A stretch of DNA of 64,000 nucleotides from Cobetia marina (GCF_001720485.1 NZ_CP017114.1:1984001-2048000); one strand, 5' to 3'; counted from the stretch's first letter, positions 43,216 through 52,233 are shown. The notes: generated by a model from the letters alone, not told the origin. Program-made: numbers and translations.

Positions 43216-43977
43216 TTACATCACCGCACGTACCGCGAGGAACAGCACGGTCGGGGCGAGCAGGATGCCCAGGCCGGTGTAGAAGGTGGCGGTCATCGCG
43301 CCGTAGGGAACCAAGCGGGCATCGGTGGCGGCAAGGCCCGCCGCGACACCGCTGGTGGTGCCGATCAGGCCACCGAAGATCATCGCGGAGCGCGGATTGT
43401 CGAGCCCGATCAGGCGCGCCGTCATCGGCGTGGCCACCATGGTCAGGATCGACTTCACCAGGCCGGCGGCGATCGACAGCGCGACCACTTCGGAGCTGGC
43501 CCCGAGCGTGGCACCGGTGACCGGGCCGACGATATAGGTGACCGCGCCCGCACCGATGGTGGTGATATCGACAGGATCGGTATAGCCGAAGGCGATGGCG
43601 ACACCACCACCGGCGACGAAGGAGATCAGCACGCCGACGAACAGCGCGATGACACCCCGAAAGCCGGTCTGACGGATTTCCTTGAGATTGACCCCGTAGG
43701 CGGTGGCGATGATCGCGAGATCACGCAGCATGCCGCCCCCCATCAGGCCCAGCCCCGAGAACAGCGTGACATCCGAGAGCCCCTTGCTGCCGCCGGTGGT
43801 CGCGCCACCCACGTAGGCCAGCACCAGGCCGAGGATGATGGCGATGGCGGAGCCGTGCAGCTTGCCGCGTGTCAGGTTGTTGCTGATCCAGTAGGCGACA
43901 TACATCGCCAGTCCGATCACGGCGAAGGCAGCGACCAGATGATACTTGTCGAACAGGTGGACGAGTGACTCGATCAT
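43216..43977 (-). CDS. madM: Malonate transporter subunit MadM
   Basis: Hydrophobic protein of 253 residues, about eight membrane segments, with sequence of the MadM family (KYHLVAAFAVIGLAMYVAYW at the start, TGATLGASSEVVALSIAAGLVKSILTM in the middle). MadL and MadM form a sodium-malonate symporter in the inner membrane. GAGGG precedes the ATG; the gene follows madL by 10 bp. It is the last gene of the malonate operon. Confidence 0.92.
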   Translation of the reverse strand: MIESLVHLFDKYHLVAAFAVIGLAMYVAYWISNNLTRGKLHGSAIAIILGLVLAYVGGATTGGSKGLSDVTLFSGLGLMGGGMLRDLAIIATAYGVNLKEIRQTGFRGVIALFVGVLISFVAGGGVAIAFGYTDPVDITTIGAGAVTYIVGPVTGATLGASSEVVALSIAAGLVKSILTMVATPMTARLIGLDNPRSAMIFGGLIGTTSGVAAGLAATDARLVPYGAMTATFYTGLGILLAPTVLFLAVRAVM

Positions 43978-43987
43978 GGGTCAGCCC

Positions 43988-44461
43988 TCAGTGTTTGTGA
44001 GCAGGAGTGGGGGAGGCATGGCGACTGCGATCCAGCACCGGGGCGCCTGTCGTCACTGAGGTTCTGGGGCGGTTCTCGTCGGGCAGGGGAGCCTCTTCCA
44101 GTGCGGTTTCCGGCCGCTTGCCGGTCAGCAGGGGCACCAGTGCAAGCCCCAGCACCACCGCCAGCACGCCCGCGACCAGCGCGACCATGCCGCCGCTGAA
44201 GGCCGCGACCACGTTCTGGCTGGCGGCCATCGCGACCACGATGGGGATGTACATCGCGTTCCAGAAATTGATGCCGCTGGAGGTGCTGTCGGCCATCTTG
44301 CCGCGGTCCTTCAGCACACCGGTGATGAAGATGAGCAGCAGCATGGCGATGCCGACACCGCCGAGATTGGAATCGATATTGAGCATTTCTCCGAGCAGAT
44401 CACCGATCACGAGACCGGCCATCATGCACCCTGCCAGCAGGGCAACTCCGTAGATCACCAT
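43988..44461 (-). CDS. madL: Malonate transporter subunit MadL
   Basis: Small membrane subunit, 157 residues with four hydrophobic segments and the family's GVALLAGCMMAGLVIGDLLGEMLNIDSNLGGVGIAMLLLIF start. The C-terminal 40 residues are polar and Pro/Glu-rich, longer than the membrane core needs. AAGGT lies upstream of the ATG. A 270-bp gap with small direct repeats and no gene lies between it and matB. Confidence 0.92.
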   Translation of the reverse strand: MVIYGVALLAGCMMAGLVIGDLLGEMLNIDSNLGGVGIAMLLLIFITGVLKDRGKMADSTSSGINFWNAMYIPIVVAMAASQNVVAAFSGGMVALVAGVLAVVLGLALVPLLTGKRPETALEEAPLPDENRPRTSVTTGAPVLDRSRHASPTPAHKH

Positions 44462-44731
44462 GGCGTATTACCTTCTTGTTGTTGTGGTGAAGTGGTGGTG
44501 AAGCAGTGTGGCGTCTTGTCGTCTATCTGATGTGTGTCATCTCATTCGTGTCATTCATCACGTCCATCCAGGCTGGCGAGCCTGTCTTTCCGTGTCTTGT
44601 GTCTGACTATCGGGCGTTCCTTGCCTGTCCTTGCAAGGAATCGGGGTGAGTGAACCCACCGACATGACGTGATGGCGTCACGCCATGCCGGTGGCACGAA
44701 GGTGTCGGGTGTCAGGCCTGACAGTGGTGGC

Positions 44732-46291
44732 TCAGCCGTGTGAGCGGGCCGGCTCAGGGGCAAACAGCTGTGCATATTCCTCGCGCAGCTGTTTCTTCTG
44801 CACCTTGCCCATCACGTTGCGCGGCAGGCCATCGATGAAGAACACGCGCTTGGGCTGCTTGTAGCGGGCGAGCTTGTCGCTGAGGGCGGCAAGCACCGCC
44901 GCTTCATCGAGACTGCCCTGGTGGCCGGCCTGCATGACCACCACCGCGCAGACACCTTCGCCGAAGTCCGGGTGGGGCACGCCGAACACCGCCGATTCGT
45001 TGACGCCGGGCATGTCATCGATCAGCAGCTCCACCTCCTTCGGGTAGATGTTGTAGCCGCCGGAGATGATCAGGTCCTTGTCACGGCCGCTGATGCACAG
45101 GTAGCCATCGGCATCGATATGACCGAGATCCCCGGTGATGAAGAAGCCATCCTCGCGGAACTCGCTGGCGGTCTTCTCCGGCATCTTCCAGTAGCCCTTG
45201 AAGACGTTGGCACCGCGCACCTCGATCAGCCCTGTCTCGCCACGCGGCAAGGTGGCACCTGTCTCGCGGTCGGTGATGCGGACTTCGCTGCCGGGCAGCG
45301 CCATGCCCACCGTGCCGGGACGCCGCTCGCCGTCGTAGGGGTTGGAGGTGTTCATGTTGGTCTCGGTCATCCCGTAGCGCTCGAGAATCGCGTGGCCGGT
45401 GCGTGCGCTGAATTCGCTGTGGGTCTCGCTGAGCAGCGGCGCTGAGCCCGAGACGAACAGCCGCATGCCGGCGGTCGTCTCGCGATTGAGGCGCTCGGAT
45501 TCCAGCAGGCGGGTGTAGAAGGTCGGCACGCCCATCAGCACGCTGGAGCGTGCCATCAGATCCAGAATCTGCTCGGCATCGAACTTCGGCAGGAAGGTCA
45601 TCGAGGCGCCCACCGTCAGCACGATGTTGCAGGCCACGAACAGGCCGTGGGTATGGAAGATGGGCAGGGCGTGGATCAGATGGTCATCACGGGTGAAGCG
45701 CCAGGTCTCGGCCAGCGCCTGACAGTTGGAGGCCAGATTGGCGTGGGTCAGCATCGCGCCCTTGCTGCGCCCGGTGGTGCCGGAGGTATAGAGGATGGCA
45801 GCGAGGTCATCGGCGGCGCGCGGCTCGACCTCGTAACTTGCGCTGCACTGACGCGCCTGCTTCATCAGAGTGCCGTCCTGCTCGGTGCCCAGGCTCTCGA
45901 CACGCGGCACATCACATTCCTTGCCCAGCGCGCGTGCCGTCTCCAGCACCTTGGGCTGGCAGACGTACAGGTGCGGGCCGGCGTCGCCCAGGAAGTAGCG
46001 GATCTCCTCGCCGGTGTAGGCGGTATTCAGCGGCAGATAGACCGCGCCGACCTGCAGGCAGGCCAGATACAGGATGACGGTCTCGCAGCTCTTGTCGATC
46101 TGCACCGCGACGCGGTCGCCCGGTGTCACGCCCAGCTCGCGAAGTGCGGTGGCCATCTGACCGGCGGCGCTGCGTGCCTCGGCGAAGGTGTAGCCGTGGC
46201 CTTCGACGGTATCGAGGAAGGTGGCATCCGGGCGCTCATCGAAGTTGCGCGCGAATTGCAGATAGAGGTTGGCGTGGTTGGCGTGAGGCAT
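44732..46291 (-). CDS. matB: Malonyl-CoA synthetase
   Basis: Acyl-adenylate-forming enzyme, 519 residues from the ATG at 46291 (GGAGC upstream; the frame begins at 46339). Seen: phosphate-binding motif YTSGTTGRSKG at 168-178, the A5 region YGMTETN, TGDLG with the ribose-binding Asp, and the catalytic lysine in GLPRNVMGKVQKKQL near the C-terminus. RMGVP-like substrate-pocket sequence and its neighbours (malonyl-CoA decarboxylase, MadLM, MatR-like regulator) support malonate as substrate. Confidence 0.92.
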   Translation of the reverse strand: MPHANHANLYLQFARNFDERPDATFLDTVEGHGYTFAEARSAAGQMATALRELGVTPGDRVAVQIDKSCETVILYLACLQVGAVYLPLNTAYTGEEIRYFLGDAGPHLYVCQPKVLETARALGKECDVPRVESLGTEQDGTLMKQARQCSASYEVEPRAADDLAAILYTSGTTGRSKGAMLTHANLASNCQALAETWRFTRDDHLIHALPIFHTHGLFVACNIVLTVGASMTFLPKFDAEQILDLMARSSVLMGVPTFYTRLLESERLNRETTAGMRLFVSGSAPLLSETHSEFSARTGHAILERYGMTETNMNTSNPYDGERRPGTVGMALPGSEVRITDRETGATLPRGETGLIEVRGANVFKGYWKMPEKTASEFREDGFFITGDLGHIDADGYLCISGRDKDLIISGGYNIYPKEVELLIDDMPGVNESAVFGVPHPDFGEGVCAVVVMQAGHQGSLDEAAVLAALSDKLARYKQPKRVFFIDGLPRNVMGKVQKKQLREEYAQLFAPEPARSHG

Positions 46292-46313
46292 CGTTGGCTC
46301 CAATGGCGTTGTT

Positions 46314-46366
46314 CTTGTAATGAGGCGTTGTCTTGTCATGAGCCTTGTCTTGTCATGAGGCGTTGA
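46314..46366. repeat. Three 17-18 bp degenerate repeats upstream of matB
   Basis: Units cttgtaatgaggcgttgt (46314-46331), cttgtcatgagccttgt (46332-46348) and cttgtcatgaggcgttga (46349-46366) lie between mcd and matB, next to the matB ribosome-binding site. Confidence 0.8.
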
Positions 46367-46423
46367 CGCAAGGCGACGTTCTGATCAGGCGTGCTCCGGC
46401 AGGTGGCGTGCCTGCCGAGTGGC

Positions 46424-47905
46424 TCATTCTTCGAGTGACGGCGCTGGCTTGCTGTCGCTGGCATCCTTGGTCGATCTGGTCGCGGGCGACTGCTCGGATG
46501 CTTTTGATGGCAGTGGCGAACTGGACAGGGTATCGCTTTCCTTCCTGGCCTCGCGCTTCGGCGCCTTGGCCAGCTCCTTGTTGGCTTTCGACTCCTTTTT
46601 CACCTCACTGCTGCACACCACGCTGTCGTTGCGGCTGAAGGCCTCGTGGTTCTGCTCGATGCGGTGCGGCTCATAGAGGTAGTTGACCATCAGGCCGTGG
46701 GCCTGCTGGCGGCCATTGGGGGAGGTGTCACCCGGCCAGTTGAGGCGATGCAGGCTGGCACCGTTGCCGAGGTGGAAGCGGGCGACCGGGTCCATCGGCT
46801 GGCCGCTGCGGTGCTTGACGTTGACCAGGTAATGGGCGGCGAGGGCGCGCAGTTCCGCTGCCATCTTCTGCTGGGCCTCCTCGTCATTCATCCAGTCGTC
46901 GTGCTGCAGGTGATGGGCCAGCAGCTCGGAGACTTCCAGGCCTTCCTCATCACGCGCGCGTGTCAGCCACTGACTGAAACCGGGCACCGGCGAGAGGGTG
47001 ACGAAGCGGCTCAGATTGGGCAGTTCGCGTTGCAGCTCCTGCACCACCTGCTTGATCAGGAAGTTGCCGAACGAGATGCCTTTCAGGCCCTTCTGGCAAT
47101 TGCTGATGCTGTAGAAGACGGCGGTGTCCGCCTCGCGTTCGGTGGTCTGGCCGCTGTTGGCGAGCAGATGCTGGATGTTGTTGGGCACGCCCTTGCACAG
47201 CGCCACCTCGACGAAGATCAGCGGCTCATCGCCGATGGCCGGGTGGAAGAAGGCGTAGCAGCGGCGGTCCTCGGGGTCGAGACGTCCGCGCAGGTCGCTC
47301 CAATCCTGAATGGCGTGCACCGCCTCGTAGCGGATGATCTTCTCCAGCACCGCCGCGGGGGTGTTCCAGTCGATGGCCTCCAGCATCAGGAAGCCGCGAT
47401 TGAACCAGGAGGCGAACAGATGCGCGAAGTCGGCATCCAGCGGCTTCAATTCCGGATGCTGCTTGATGAGCTTGAGCAGGTCGGCACGCATGCGCACGAT
47501 TTCATAGGTGCCGCCGGGGCACAGGTTCAGGCGGCGCAGCAACGATTGGCGTCTGGGTTCACTGGCGGCGAACAGCGCACTGAGATTGGCGTTGTCCGGG
47601 GAGTCGCGATAGGCCGCGTAGGCAGCGTGGATACGGTCTTCATCGGCGGCGTAGTGCTCGGCCAGCAGCTGGAAGAAGGCGAGACGCTGCTCGTGATCCA
47701 GCTGCTGATAATCCTCCAGCGCCCGCTGGGCCATCATGATGCGCGAGGCTTCACCGCTGCTCTCGGTGAGGTTGTGGCAGCTCTCGGTCAGGCGGGCGAG
47801 GGCGGTGTCTTCATTGCCGGCGCCGGGCGAGAGGCCAACCTGCTGACGGGCACGCTGGCCGACATGGGTCAGCAGATCCTGCAGAAAACTCAGATTGATG
47901 TTCAT
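46424..47905 (-). CDS. Malonyl-CoA decarboxylase with a charged tail
   Basis: Malonyl-CoA decarboxylase (MCD fold), 493 residues, converting malonyl-CoA to acetyl-CoA. Seen: the helical N-terminal domain to about 165 and the catalytic GNAT-like domain with EAVHAIQDWSDLRGRL, the SPVPGF-x-WL serine motif and HLGNGASLHRLNWPGD with the catalytic His. The last 60 or so residues (after NYLYEPHRIEQN) are Lys, Glu and Ser-rich, low complexity and unusual for the family. TGAGGAA precedes the ATG. First gene of the malonate operon mcd-matB-madL-madM. Confidence 0.92.
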   Translation of the reverse strand: MNINLSFLQDLLTHVGQRARQQVGLSPGAGNEDTALARLTESCHNLTESSGEASRIMMAQRALEDYQQLDHEQRLAFFQLLAEHYAADEDRIHAAYAAYRDSPDNANLSALFAASEPRRQSLLRRLNLCPGGTYEIVRMRADLLKLIKQHPELKPLDADFAHLFASWFNRGFLMLEAIDWNTPAAVLEKIIRYEAVHAIQDWSDLRGRLDPEDRRCYAFFHPAIGDEPLIFVEVALCKGVPNNIQHLLANSGQTTEREADTAVFYSISNCQKGLKGISFGNFLIKQVVQELQRELPNLSRFVTLSPVPGFSQWLTRARDEEGLEVSELLAHHLQHDDWMNDEEAQQKMAAELRALAAHYLVNVKHRSGQPMDPVARFHLGNGASLHRLNWPGDTSPNGRQQAHGLMVNYLYEPHRIEQNHEAFSRNDSVVCSSEVKKESKANKELAKAPKREARKESDTLSSSPLPSKASEQSPATRSTKDASDSKPAPSLEE

Positions 47906-47993
47906 GGCGGTTCCTCAAGGCGCGGGACGAAGCGACGTGTTCACTGCTCAAGCTCTCAGTATGGCGTCTGAGGCTTAAATATTTGCGTCGCCT

Positions 47994-48007
47994 TGTTGTA
48001 TACAACA
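47994..48007. promoter_or_regulatory. MatR operator palindrome TGTTGTATACAACA
   Basis: A perfect 14-bp palindrome lies 89 bp upstream of the decarboxylase start, in the 417-bp divergent spacer to the GntR-family gene. Its TTGTATACAA core is of the kind bound by FCD-type GntR regulators such as MatR. The rest of the spacer (48008-48322) shows degenerate repeats of gctc/gagct elements at about 48206-48262 and no gene. Confidence 0.72.
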
Positions 48008-48322
48008 GATAGGCGCATCGTGTGGTAGCGTCAAGGAATCCCATGCATGACTAGACTAAAGTCAGTTTCCTGCACGGCCACTTCCCTGTTCAATGAAGGC
48101 AGGAGAGCGAGGGCAAAATGCTGTGAGAACGGCGTGGTGCTGGGCGGGGTTGCGGTGAATCAATGACGGCTCATCAAGCATCATCGCAATGACGAGGCCA
48201 TCGCGCTCGAGCTTGCAGGCTCTCGAGCTCTCAGGCTCTTCAGTGTTCCAGCGCTCAGGCTCAGAGGGATTCAAGGGCCGCTTTCGAGAGAAGCGCCGTC
48301 AGGCCACAGTACAAGGACGACG

Positions 48323-48991
48323 ATGATGATCAAGATGTCTCATGCGCAACGCCTGCGAGACCTGCTGGAAGATGCCATCGTCGAAGGGCGCTTCCCGCCG
48401 GGCACCAAGCTCGACCCCGAAGCGCTGGGCCGCGAGTATCAGTGTTCCCGCACGCCGATCCGCGAGGCGCTGCAGCAGCTGGCGGCCTCCGGCATGGTGA
48501 AGGTGGTGCCCAAGCGCGGCACCTTCGTGACGCAGCTGGGCGTCTCGGAGCTGGTGGAACGCTTTGAAGTCATGGCGGAACTGGAAGCCATGTGCGGCCG
48601 ACTCGCCGCGCGGCGCATCACCACGCAGGAGCTTTCGGAACTCAAGGACGCCCACGCCGCCTGCCGAGAACGCCTGGAAGCCGACGACGCCAATGGCTAC
48701 TACTACGAGAACGGCCTCTTTCATCACTGTCTCTACCGCGCCAGCCACAACGCCTTCCTCACCGAAGAAGCCACGCGACTGCACGCCATCCTCAAGCCCT
48801 ATCGCCGCCTGCAACTTCACGTCCGCCACCGCATGCACAGCTCCTACGCCGAACACGAAGCCATCGTCGCCGCCATCGAAGCCGGCGATGCCACTGCTGC
48901 CGAGCAAGCGCTGAAGGATCACGTGCATATCCAGGGGGAGAGATTCACCGATCTAGTGGCGAATATTGAGAGATTGCATGATTCTGCATAG
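48323..48991 (+). CDS. matR: GntR-family (FCD) regulator of malonate use
   Basis: Regulator of 222 residues. N-terminal winged HTH (about 5-75) with KLDPEALGREYQCSRTPIREALQQLAASGMVKVVPKRGTFV, then an FCD ligand-binding domain (about 80-215) carrying the usual metal-binding His residues (HHCLYRASHN, EHEAIVAAIE, HVHIQGERF). AAGGACG precedes the ATG. It is divergent from mcd and is inferred to bind the palindrome at 47994 and respond to malonate or malonyl-CoA. Confidence 0.9.
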   Translation: MMIKMSHAQRLRDLLEDAIVEGRFPPGTKLDPEALGREYQCSRTPIREALQQLAASGMVKVVPKRGTFVTQLGVSELVERFEVMAELEAMCGRLAARRITTQELSELKDAHAACRERLEADDANGYYYENGLFHHCLYRASHNAFLTEEATRLHAILKPYRRLQLHVRHRMHSSYAEHEAIVAAIEAGDATAAEQALKDHVHIQGERFTDLVANIERLHDSA

Positions 48992-49164
48992 TTTAGTAAT
49001 TTGGTAATTGCTATTATAAGTGTTGCCCTTTGGGACGATATGAAATATGGTTTATATTTTATATTAAGGAAAATTTTAATATATTGGCTGAGTGCTTAGG
49101 TAGTTCGATCTCGTGATTACTTTTATCTTTCAAATTGATATGTTTGACCAGTGTGGAGGCTGAT

Positions 49165-49872
49165 ATGCCAAGATTAAAAAGGTCTGTTAGGTCTGCAATT
49201 CTATTTAATCTAAATAATGAGCACTTTTCAGAACATGATTTTAATGTTTCATTCTCTGAAGATGGAAATAGATTAGTTGAGGTTGTTTTCCTAGCGCTGC
49301 CAAAATACAGTTTCGTAATTGAAGAGTATACTGAAGGAAATATTTATGCCTTAGCAATGGGGGATAGTAAAGATTCTAGGAAGTATATTAGATCAGTAGA
49401 GATACCTGGGGATTATTATCATAAAGAAGCTAATAAGCATGAAGATGTCAATAAAGCGGTAGGTAGAGTTTATGATTGGATAATAAACTTAAGAGAAGAC
49501 ATCCTGCATTCGAAGGAAAAGAGTGACGCAGAGCTAAATGAAATGCTCGATAGTTTAGATGAAGCTATAGATGGTAAAGACTATGGCGAACATGAGTATT
49601 TTAGTGAAGCCGAAAAGGAAGAAATCTTTTCTCAACTTGACGAATTAAATAAGAGAATTCAAGAGCTTGAGAAGGAAAAGTATGTTGAACCTAGTAAGGT
49701 AAAAACAATAGAAGATGCAATTGAGAAAAGTAAAACTGAAGTTGATCAGTATCCTAAAGTCGTATGGTACAAAATAGCAGGTAAGAAATTAACTAGTTTG
49801 CTTTGGAACGTGATAAAAAATGATGAAGCGCAGCGTTTAGCTGCTGATGTATTTAGGCGACTCATGGGTTAA
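49165..49872 (+). CDS. Orphan AT-rich gene, charged coiled-coil protein
   Basis: Protein of 235 residues from the ATG at 49165, which has GTGGAGG upstream; a TTG at 49135 is less likely. I do not recognise it. The N-terminal 110 residues look like a mixed alpha/beta domain (VEVVFLALPKYSFVIEEYTEGNIYALAMGD), followed by an acidic, Lys/Glu-rich region with coiled-coil character (about 120-195) and a C-terminal helix (YKIAGKKLTSLLWNVIKN). No signal peptide or membrane segment. Both it and its flanks (about 49000-50100) are far more AT-rich than neighbours, marking a recent insertion after matR. No mobility gene or partner is adjacent. Confidence 0.75.
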   Translation: MPRLKRSVRSAILFNLNNEHFSEHDFNVSFSEDGNRLVEVVFLALPKYSFVIEEYTEGNIYALAMGDSKDSRKYIRSVEIPGDYYHKEANKHEDVNKAVGRVYDWIINLREDILHSKEKSDAELNEMLDSLDEAIDGKDYGEHEYFSEAEKEEIFSQLDELNKRIQELEKEKYVEPSKVKTIEDAIEKSKTEVDQYPKVVWYKIAGKKLTSLLWNVIKNDEAQRLAADVFRRLMG

Positions 49873-50135
49873 TTGAGCTACTTGTTTGTAAGGAATCTGT
49901 AAGTAAATACTGTTTGTTGTAGTGAAAGGTAAAAAGTGTGGCATAGATAATCAATTTTGGTTTTTATGTTTATTTCTCTTCGGACCGTTTCGCGTTTTAA
50001 TTTATTTTAGTGCAGGATGCTCTAATTATGAAAGTCTGAAGAGCATGTAATGTTTAAATCTACTGTGAAACCTACCCACCATAGCATTAGACAGGGTATA
50101 TGCCGAGATACGCTGTACTGCTAAGAGCGCCTCAC
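49873..50135. other. AT-rich non-coding flank of the orphan gene
   Basis: This 263-bp stretch has host-unlike AT-rich composition to about 50100 and no credible gene. A 24-codon frame at 50050 lacks a binding site and family features. The G+C-rich host sequence resumes at the glutaredoxin gene. Confidence 0.6.
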
Positions 50136-50363
50136 TCAACCCTTATACAACTGATTGAAGCCTTTCACGCTGAATCCCTTCAGGAACTGATCGCCAATCT
50201 TCAGGACAGGCACGCTGCGAAAGCCGGTCTTGGCGAATTCCTTCTGTCCCGCAGGGGATCTGACATCCACCAGGCGGAAGCCGATCTTCTGCTGCTCCAG
50301 ATACTGCTTGGCTGTCTGGCAGTGAGGGCAATTCGCCATGCTGAAGAGTGACACCCGTTTCAT
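50136..50363 (-). CDS. Glutaredoxin-family protein
   Basis: Thioredoxin-fold protein of 75 residues with active-site Cys12-Pro-His-Cys15 and the cis-Pro motif SVPVLKIG near 50-57, then KGF--F at the glutathione site. The CPHC sequence differs from the CPYC of classical glutaredoxins and is seen in glutaredoxin-like NrdH-type proteins. GGGAGC precedes the ATG. No nrd genes are near. Confidence 0.88.
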   Translation of the reverse strand: MKRVSLFSMANCPHCQTAKQYLEQQKIGFRLVDVRSPAGQKEFAKTGFRSVPVLKIGDQFLKGFSVKGFNQLYKG

Positions 50364-50410
50364 TGCTGTTGCTCCCGTGTTGATCGATCCCGCGTGTTGT
50401 AGGCACCTGG

Positions 50411-50436
50411 CCTGAGGTGATGGCCTGAGGTGATGG
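50411..50436. repeat. Two 13-bp tandem repeats plus a partial copy
   Basis: cctgaggtgatgg at 50411-50423 and 50424-50436 is followed by cctgag, between the glutaredoxin gene and the upstream oxidoreductase. Confidence 0.85.
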
Positions 50437-50528
50437 CCTGAGACGCCGGCGGGCTATCATACCAGCCGTCGCTTTCTCTCTACACCAGCGCTTCGCGCAT
50501 CAGCTCTCCACAATGCACTCCCAAAAGA

Positions 50529-52202
50529 TCAGCCCTTGCGAGGGATATGGCTCATTGCATGTTCCGCCAGGGCGGTGATGGTCAGGCTGGGATTGACGCC
50601 CAGGTTGGCAGCGAGCATCGAGCTGTCACAGATCAGCATGTTGCGGTAATGGAAGACGCGGTTCTGGCCATCGCAGACGCCGTCCTCGGGGGAGGCCGCC
50701 ATGGCGGCACCGCCCATGCAGTGCGCTGTGGTCGGGATGTTGAAGAGTATCTCGGGGATGCTGCTGCCGGGGATGGCGCCGATGGCCTTGGCGCCACGCG
50801 TGACGAAGTCATTCGCCTCGGGGATGAAGGTGGGAATGTGCTTGCCCTCGGTGACCAGCGCCTTGCGAAATGGCCAGTACCACAGGCGTTTGAGCGTCAT
50901 GTCGAGGTGGCCCTCTGCCGTCTGCATGCACAGGAAGATGATGGTCTCCTTCGCGAAGCCCCACGGCAGCTGGAATCTCAGCGCGCGCAGTGGATTGGCA
51001 AGGAAGAGCTTCGCCATCGCGCTCAGCCAGGAAAAAGGGCGTGTCCAGCCGGGCTTGCCCCTGGCCATCGCGGTGAACAGCAGCCCCATGAAATCGGAGC
51101 CCGCCGGATAGCGCGTGGCTTCGATATGGGTGTGCTCATCGATATGGATGCCGGAGCCGATGGCGATGCCTCGGGACATGTCATCGCGACTTCCCGGCAT
51201 GCGACAGCTGATCAAGGACTCCGCATTGGTGCGCACCCGCTTGCCCAGCGCATCCGAGAGGTTCGGCAATGCGCCCTTGTCCTTGAGGCGGAACAGCAAC
51301 TCCTGGGTGCCGAGCGAGGAGCCAGCGAAGACGATGGACTGACAGGTGACACGGCGCTTTCCCAGACCAAGATAGAGCCCGGCAAAGGTGGAGGGCACCG
51401 TCGTCACCGCATAGCCATCGGCCCCATCCGTCTTGCCATTGAGCGGCACGACATCGATCACCTTGGTCTCGGCGTGCACCTGGGCACCGTGCTTCTCGGC
51501 CAGATACAGATAGTTCCTGTCGAGTGTGTTCTTGGCGCCATGGCGGCAACCCATCATGCAGCCACCGCAGCCGATGCAGCTTTTTCGTTCAGGCCCTTCG
51601 CCATCAAAGTAGGGGTCTGGATGGGGGCTACCGGCGTCGGGCGTGGCGCTTTCGCCCTCGGGGCCGAAGAAGATGCCGACCTCGGTGGGGTACCAGGTGT
51701 CCTCACAGCCGGCGACCGCTGCCATGCGTTTCAGGGCGTCATCCGCCGGTGCGATGATCCGATTGGTCGTCACGCCGAGCATCTTCTGCGCCGTGGCGTA
51801 GTGCTCTGGCATCACCGCATGCCAGTCATTGAGCCCCGCCCACTGGCCGTTGTCCCAGACCTTGTCAGGCGGCACCAGCAGTGTCTGCGCATAGGTGATG
51901 GAGCCGCCGCCCACCGCGTTGCCATGCAACACGATGACGTGACGGAAGAAGCTCATGGTGAAGAAGCCGCGCAACCCCGGCATCGGCCGCCACAGCCAAC
52001 GGCTCAGACGCCAGTTGGAGCGCGGCATGTTGTCCGGCGTCCAGCGCTTGCCCTGTTCCATGACCGCCACGCGATAACCTTTCTCGGTCAGGCGATGCGC
52101 GCACACCGAGCCGCCAAAGCCCGAGCCGACGATCAGGTAGTCGTGGTCGTGCTCGTGCTCTTGTGGCGCAGTGGCACTGGCGTGGCGATCAGCGGTAGTC
52201 AT
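50529..52202 (-). CDS. GMC oxidoreductase, cholesterol-oxidase-like
   Basis: FAD-dependent GMC oxidoreductase, 557 residues, no signal peptide. Seen: FAD motif DYLIVGSGFGGS at 21-32, a cysteine-rich stretch CIGCGGCMMGCRHGAKNTLD near 215-235 that is shared by bacterial cholesterol-oxidase-like members, and the C-terminal MLICDSSMLAANLGVNPSLTITALAE. The fold and length fit alcohol or sterol oxidation, but no sterol catabolic genes are close, so the substrate is unknown. The ATG lies within a 10-bp repeat that includes two decoy ATGs. Confidence 0.85.
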   Translation of the reverse strand: MTTADRHASATAPQEHEHDHDYLIVGSGFGGSVCAHRLTEKGYRVAVMEQGKRWTPDNMPRSNWRLSRWLWRPMPGLRGFFTMSFFRHVIVLHGNAVGGGSITYAQTLLVPPDKVWDNGQWAGLNDWHAVMPEHYATAQKMLGVTTNRIIAPADDALKRMAAVAGCEDTWYPTEVGIFFGPEGESATPDAGSPHPDPYFDGEGPERKSCIGCGGCMMGCRHGAKNTLDRNYLYLAEKHGAQVHAETKVIDVVPLNGKTDGADGYAVTTVPSTFAGLYLGLGKRRVTCQSIVFAGSSLGTQELLFRLKDKGALPNLSDALGKRVRTNAESLISCRMPGSRDDMSRGIAIGSGIHIDEHTHIEATRYPAGSDFMGLLFTAMARGKPGWTRPFSWLSAMAKLFLANPLRALRFQLPWGFAKETIIFLCMQTAEGHLDMTLKRLWYWPFRKALVTEGKHIPTFIPEANDFVTRGAKAIGAIPGSSIPEILFNIPTTAHCMGGAAMAASPEDGVCDGQNRVFHYRNMLICDSSMLAANLGVNPSLTITALAEHAMSHIPRKG

Positions 52203-52233
52203 CGATAGTCATCGGTAGTCATTGATAGTGCTT
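52194..52233. repeat. Four 10-bp repeats spanning a start codon
   Basis: Units ggtagtcatc, gatagtcatc, ggtagtcatt and gatagtgctt start at 52194, 52204, 52214 and 52224. On the minus strand the first three each contain an ATG; only the one at 52202 is in frame with the oxidoreductase, the others run into stops. The array also overlaps the 3' end of the nucleoside hydrolase gene at 52219. Confidence 0.88.

Noticed and set aside
49040..49099. 19-codon hydrophobic frame before the orphan gene
   Set aside because: Too short, no ribosome-binding site, and AT-rich sequence gives such frames by chance.
50050..50124. 24-codon frame in the AT-rich flank
   Set aside because: No ribosome-binding site, no recognisable feature, and it runs over the composition boundary.
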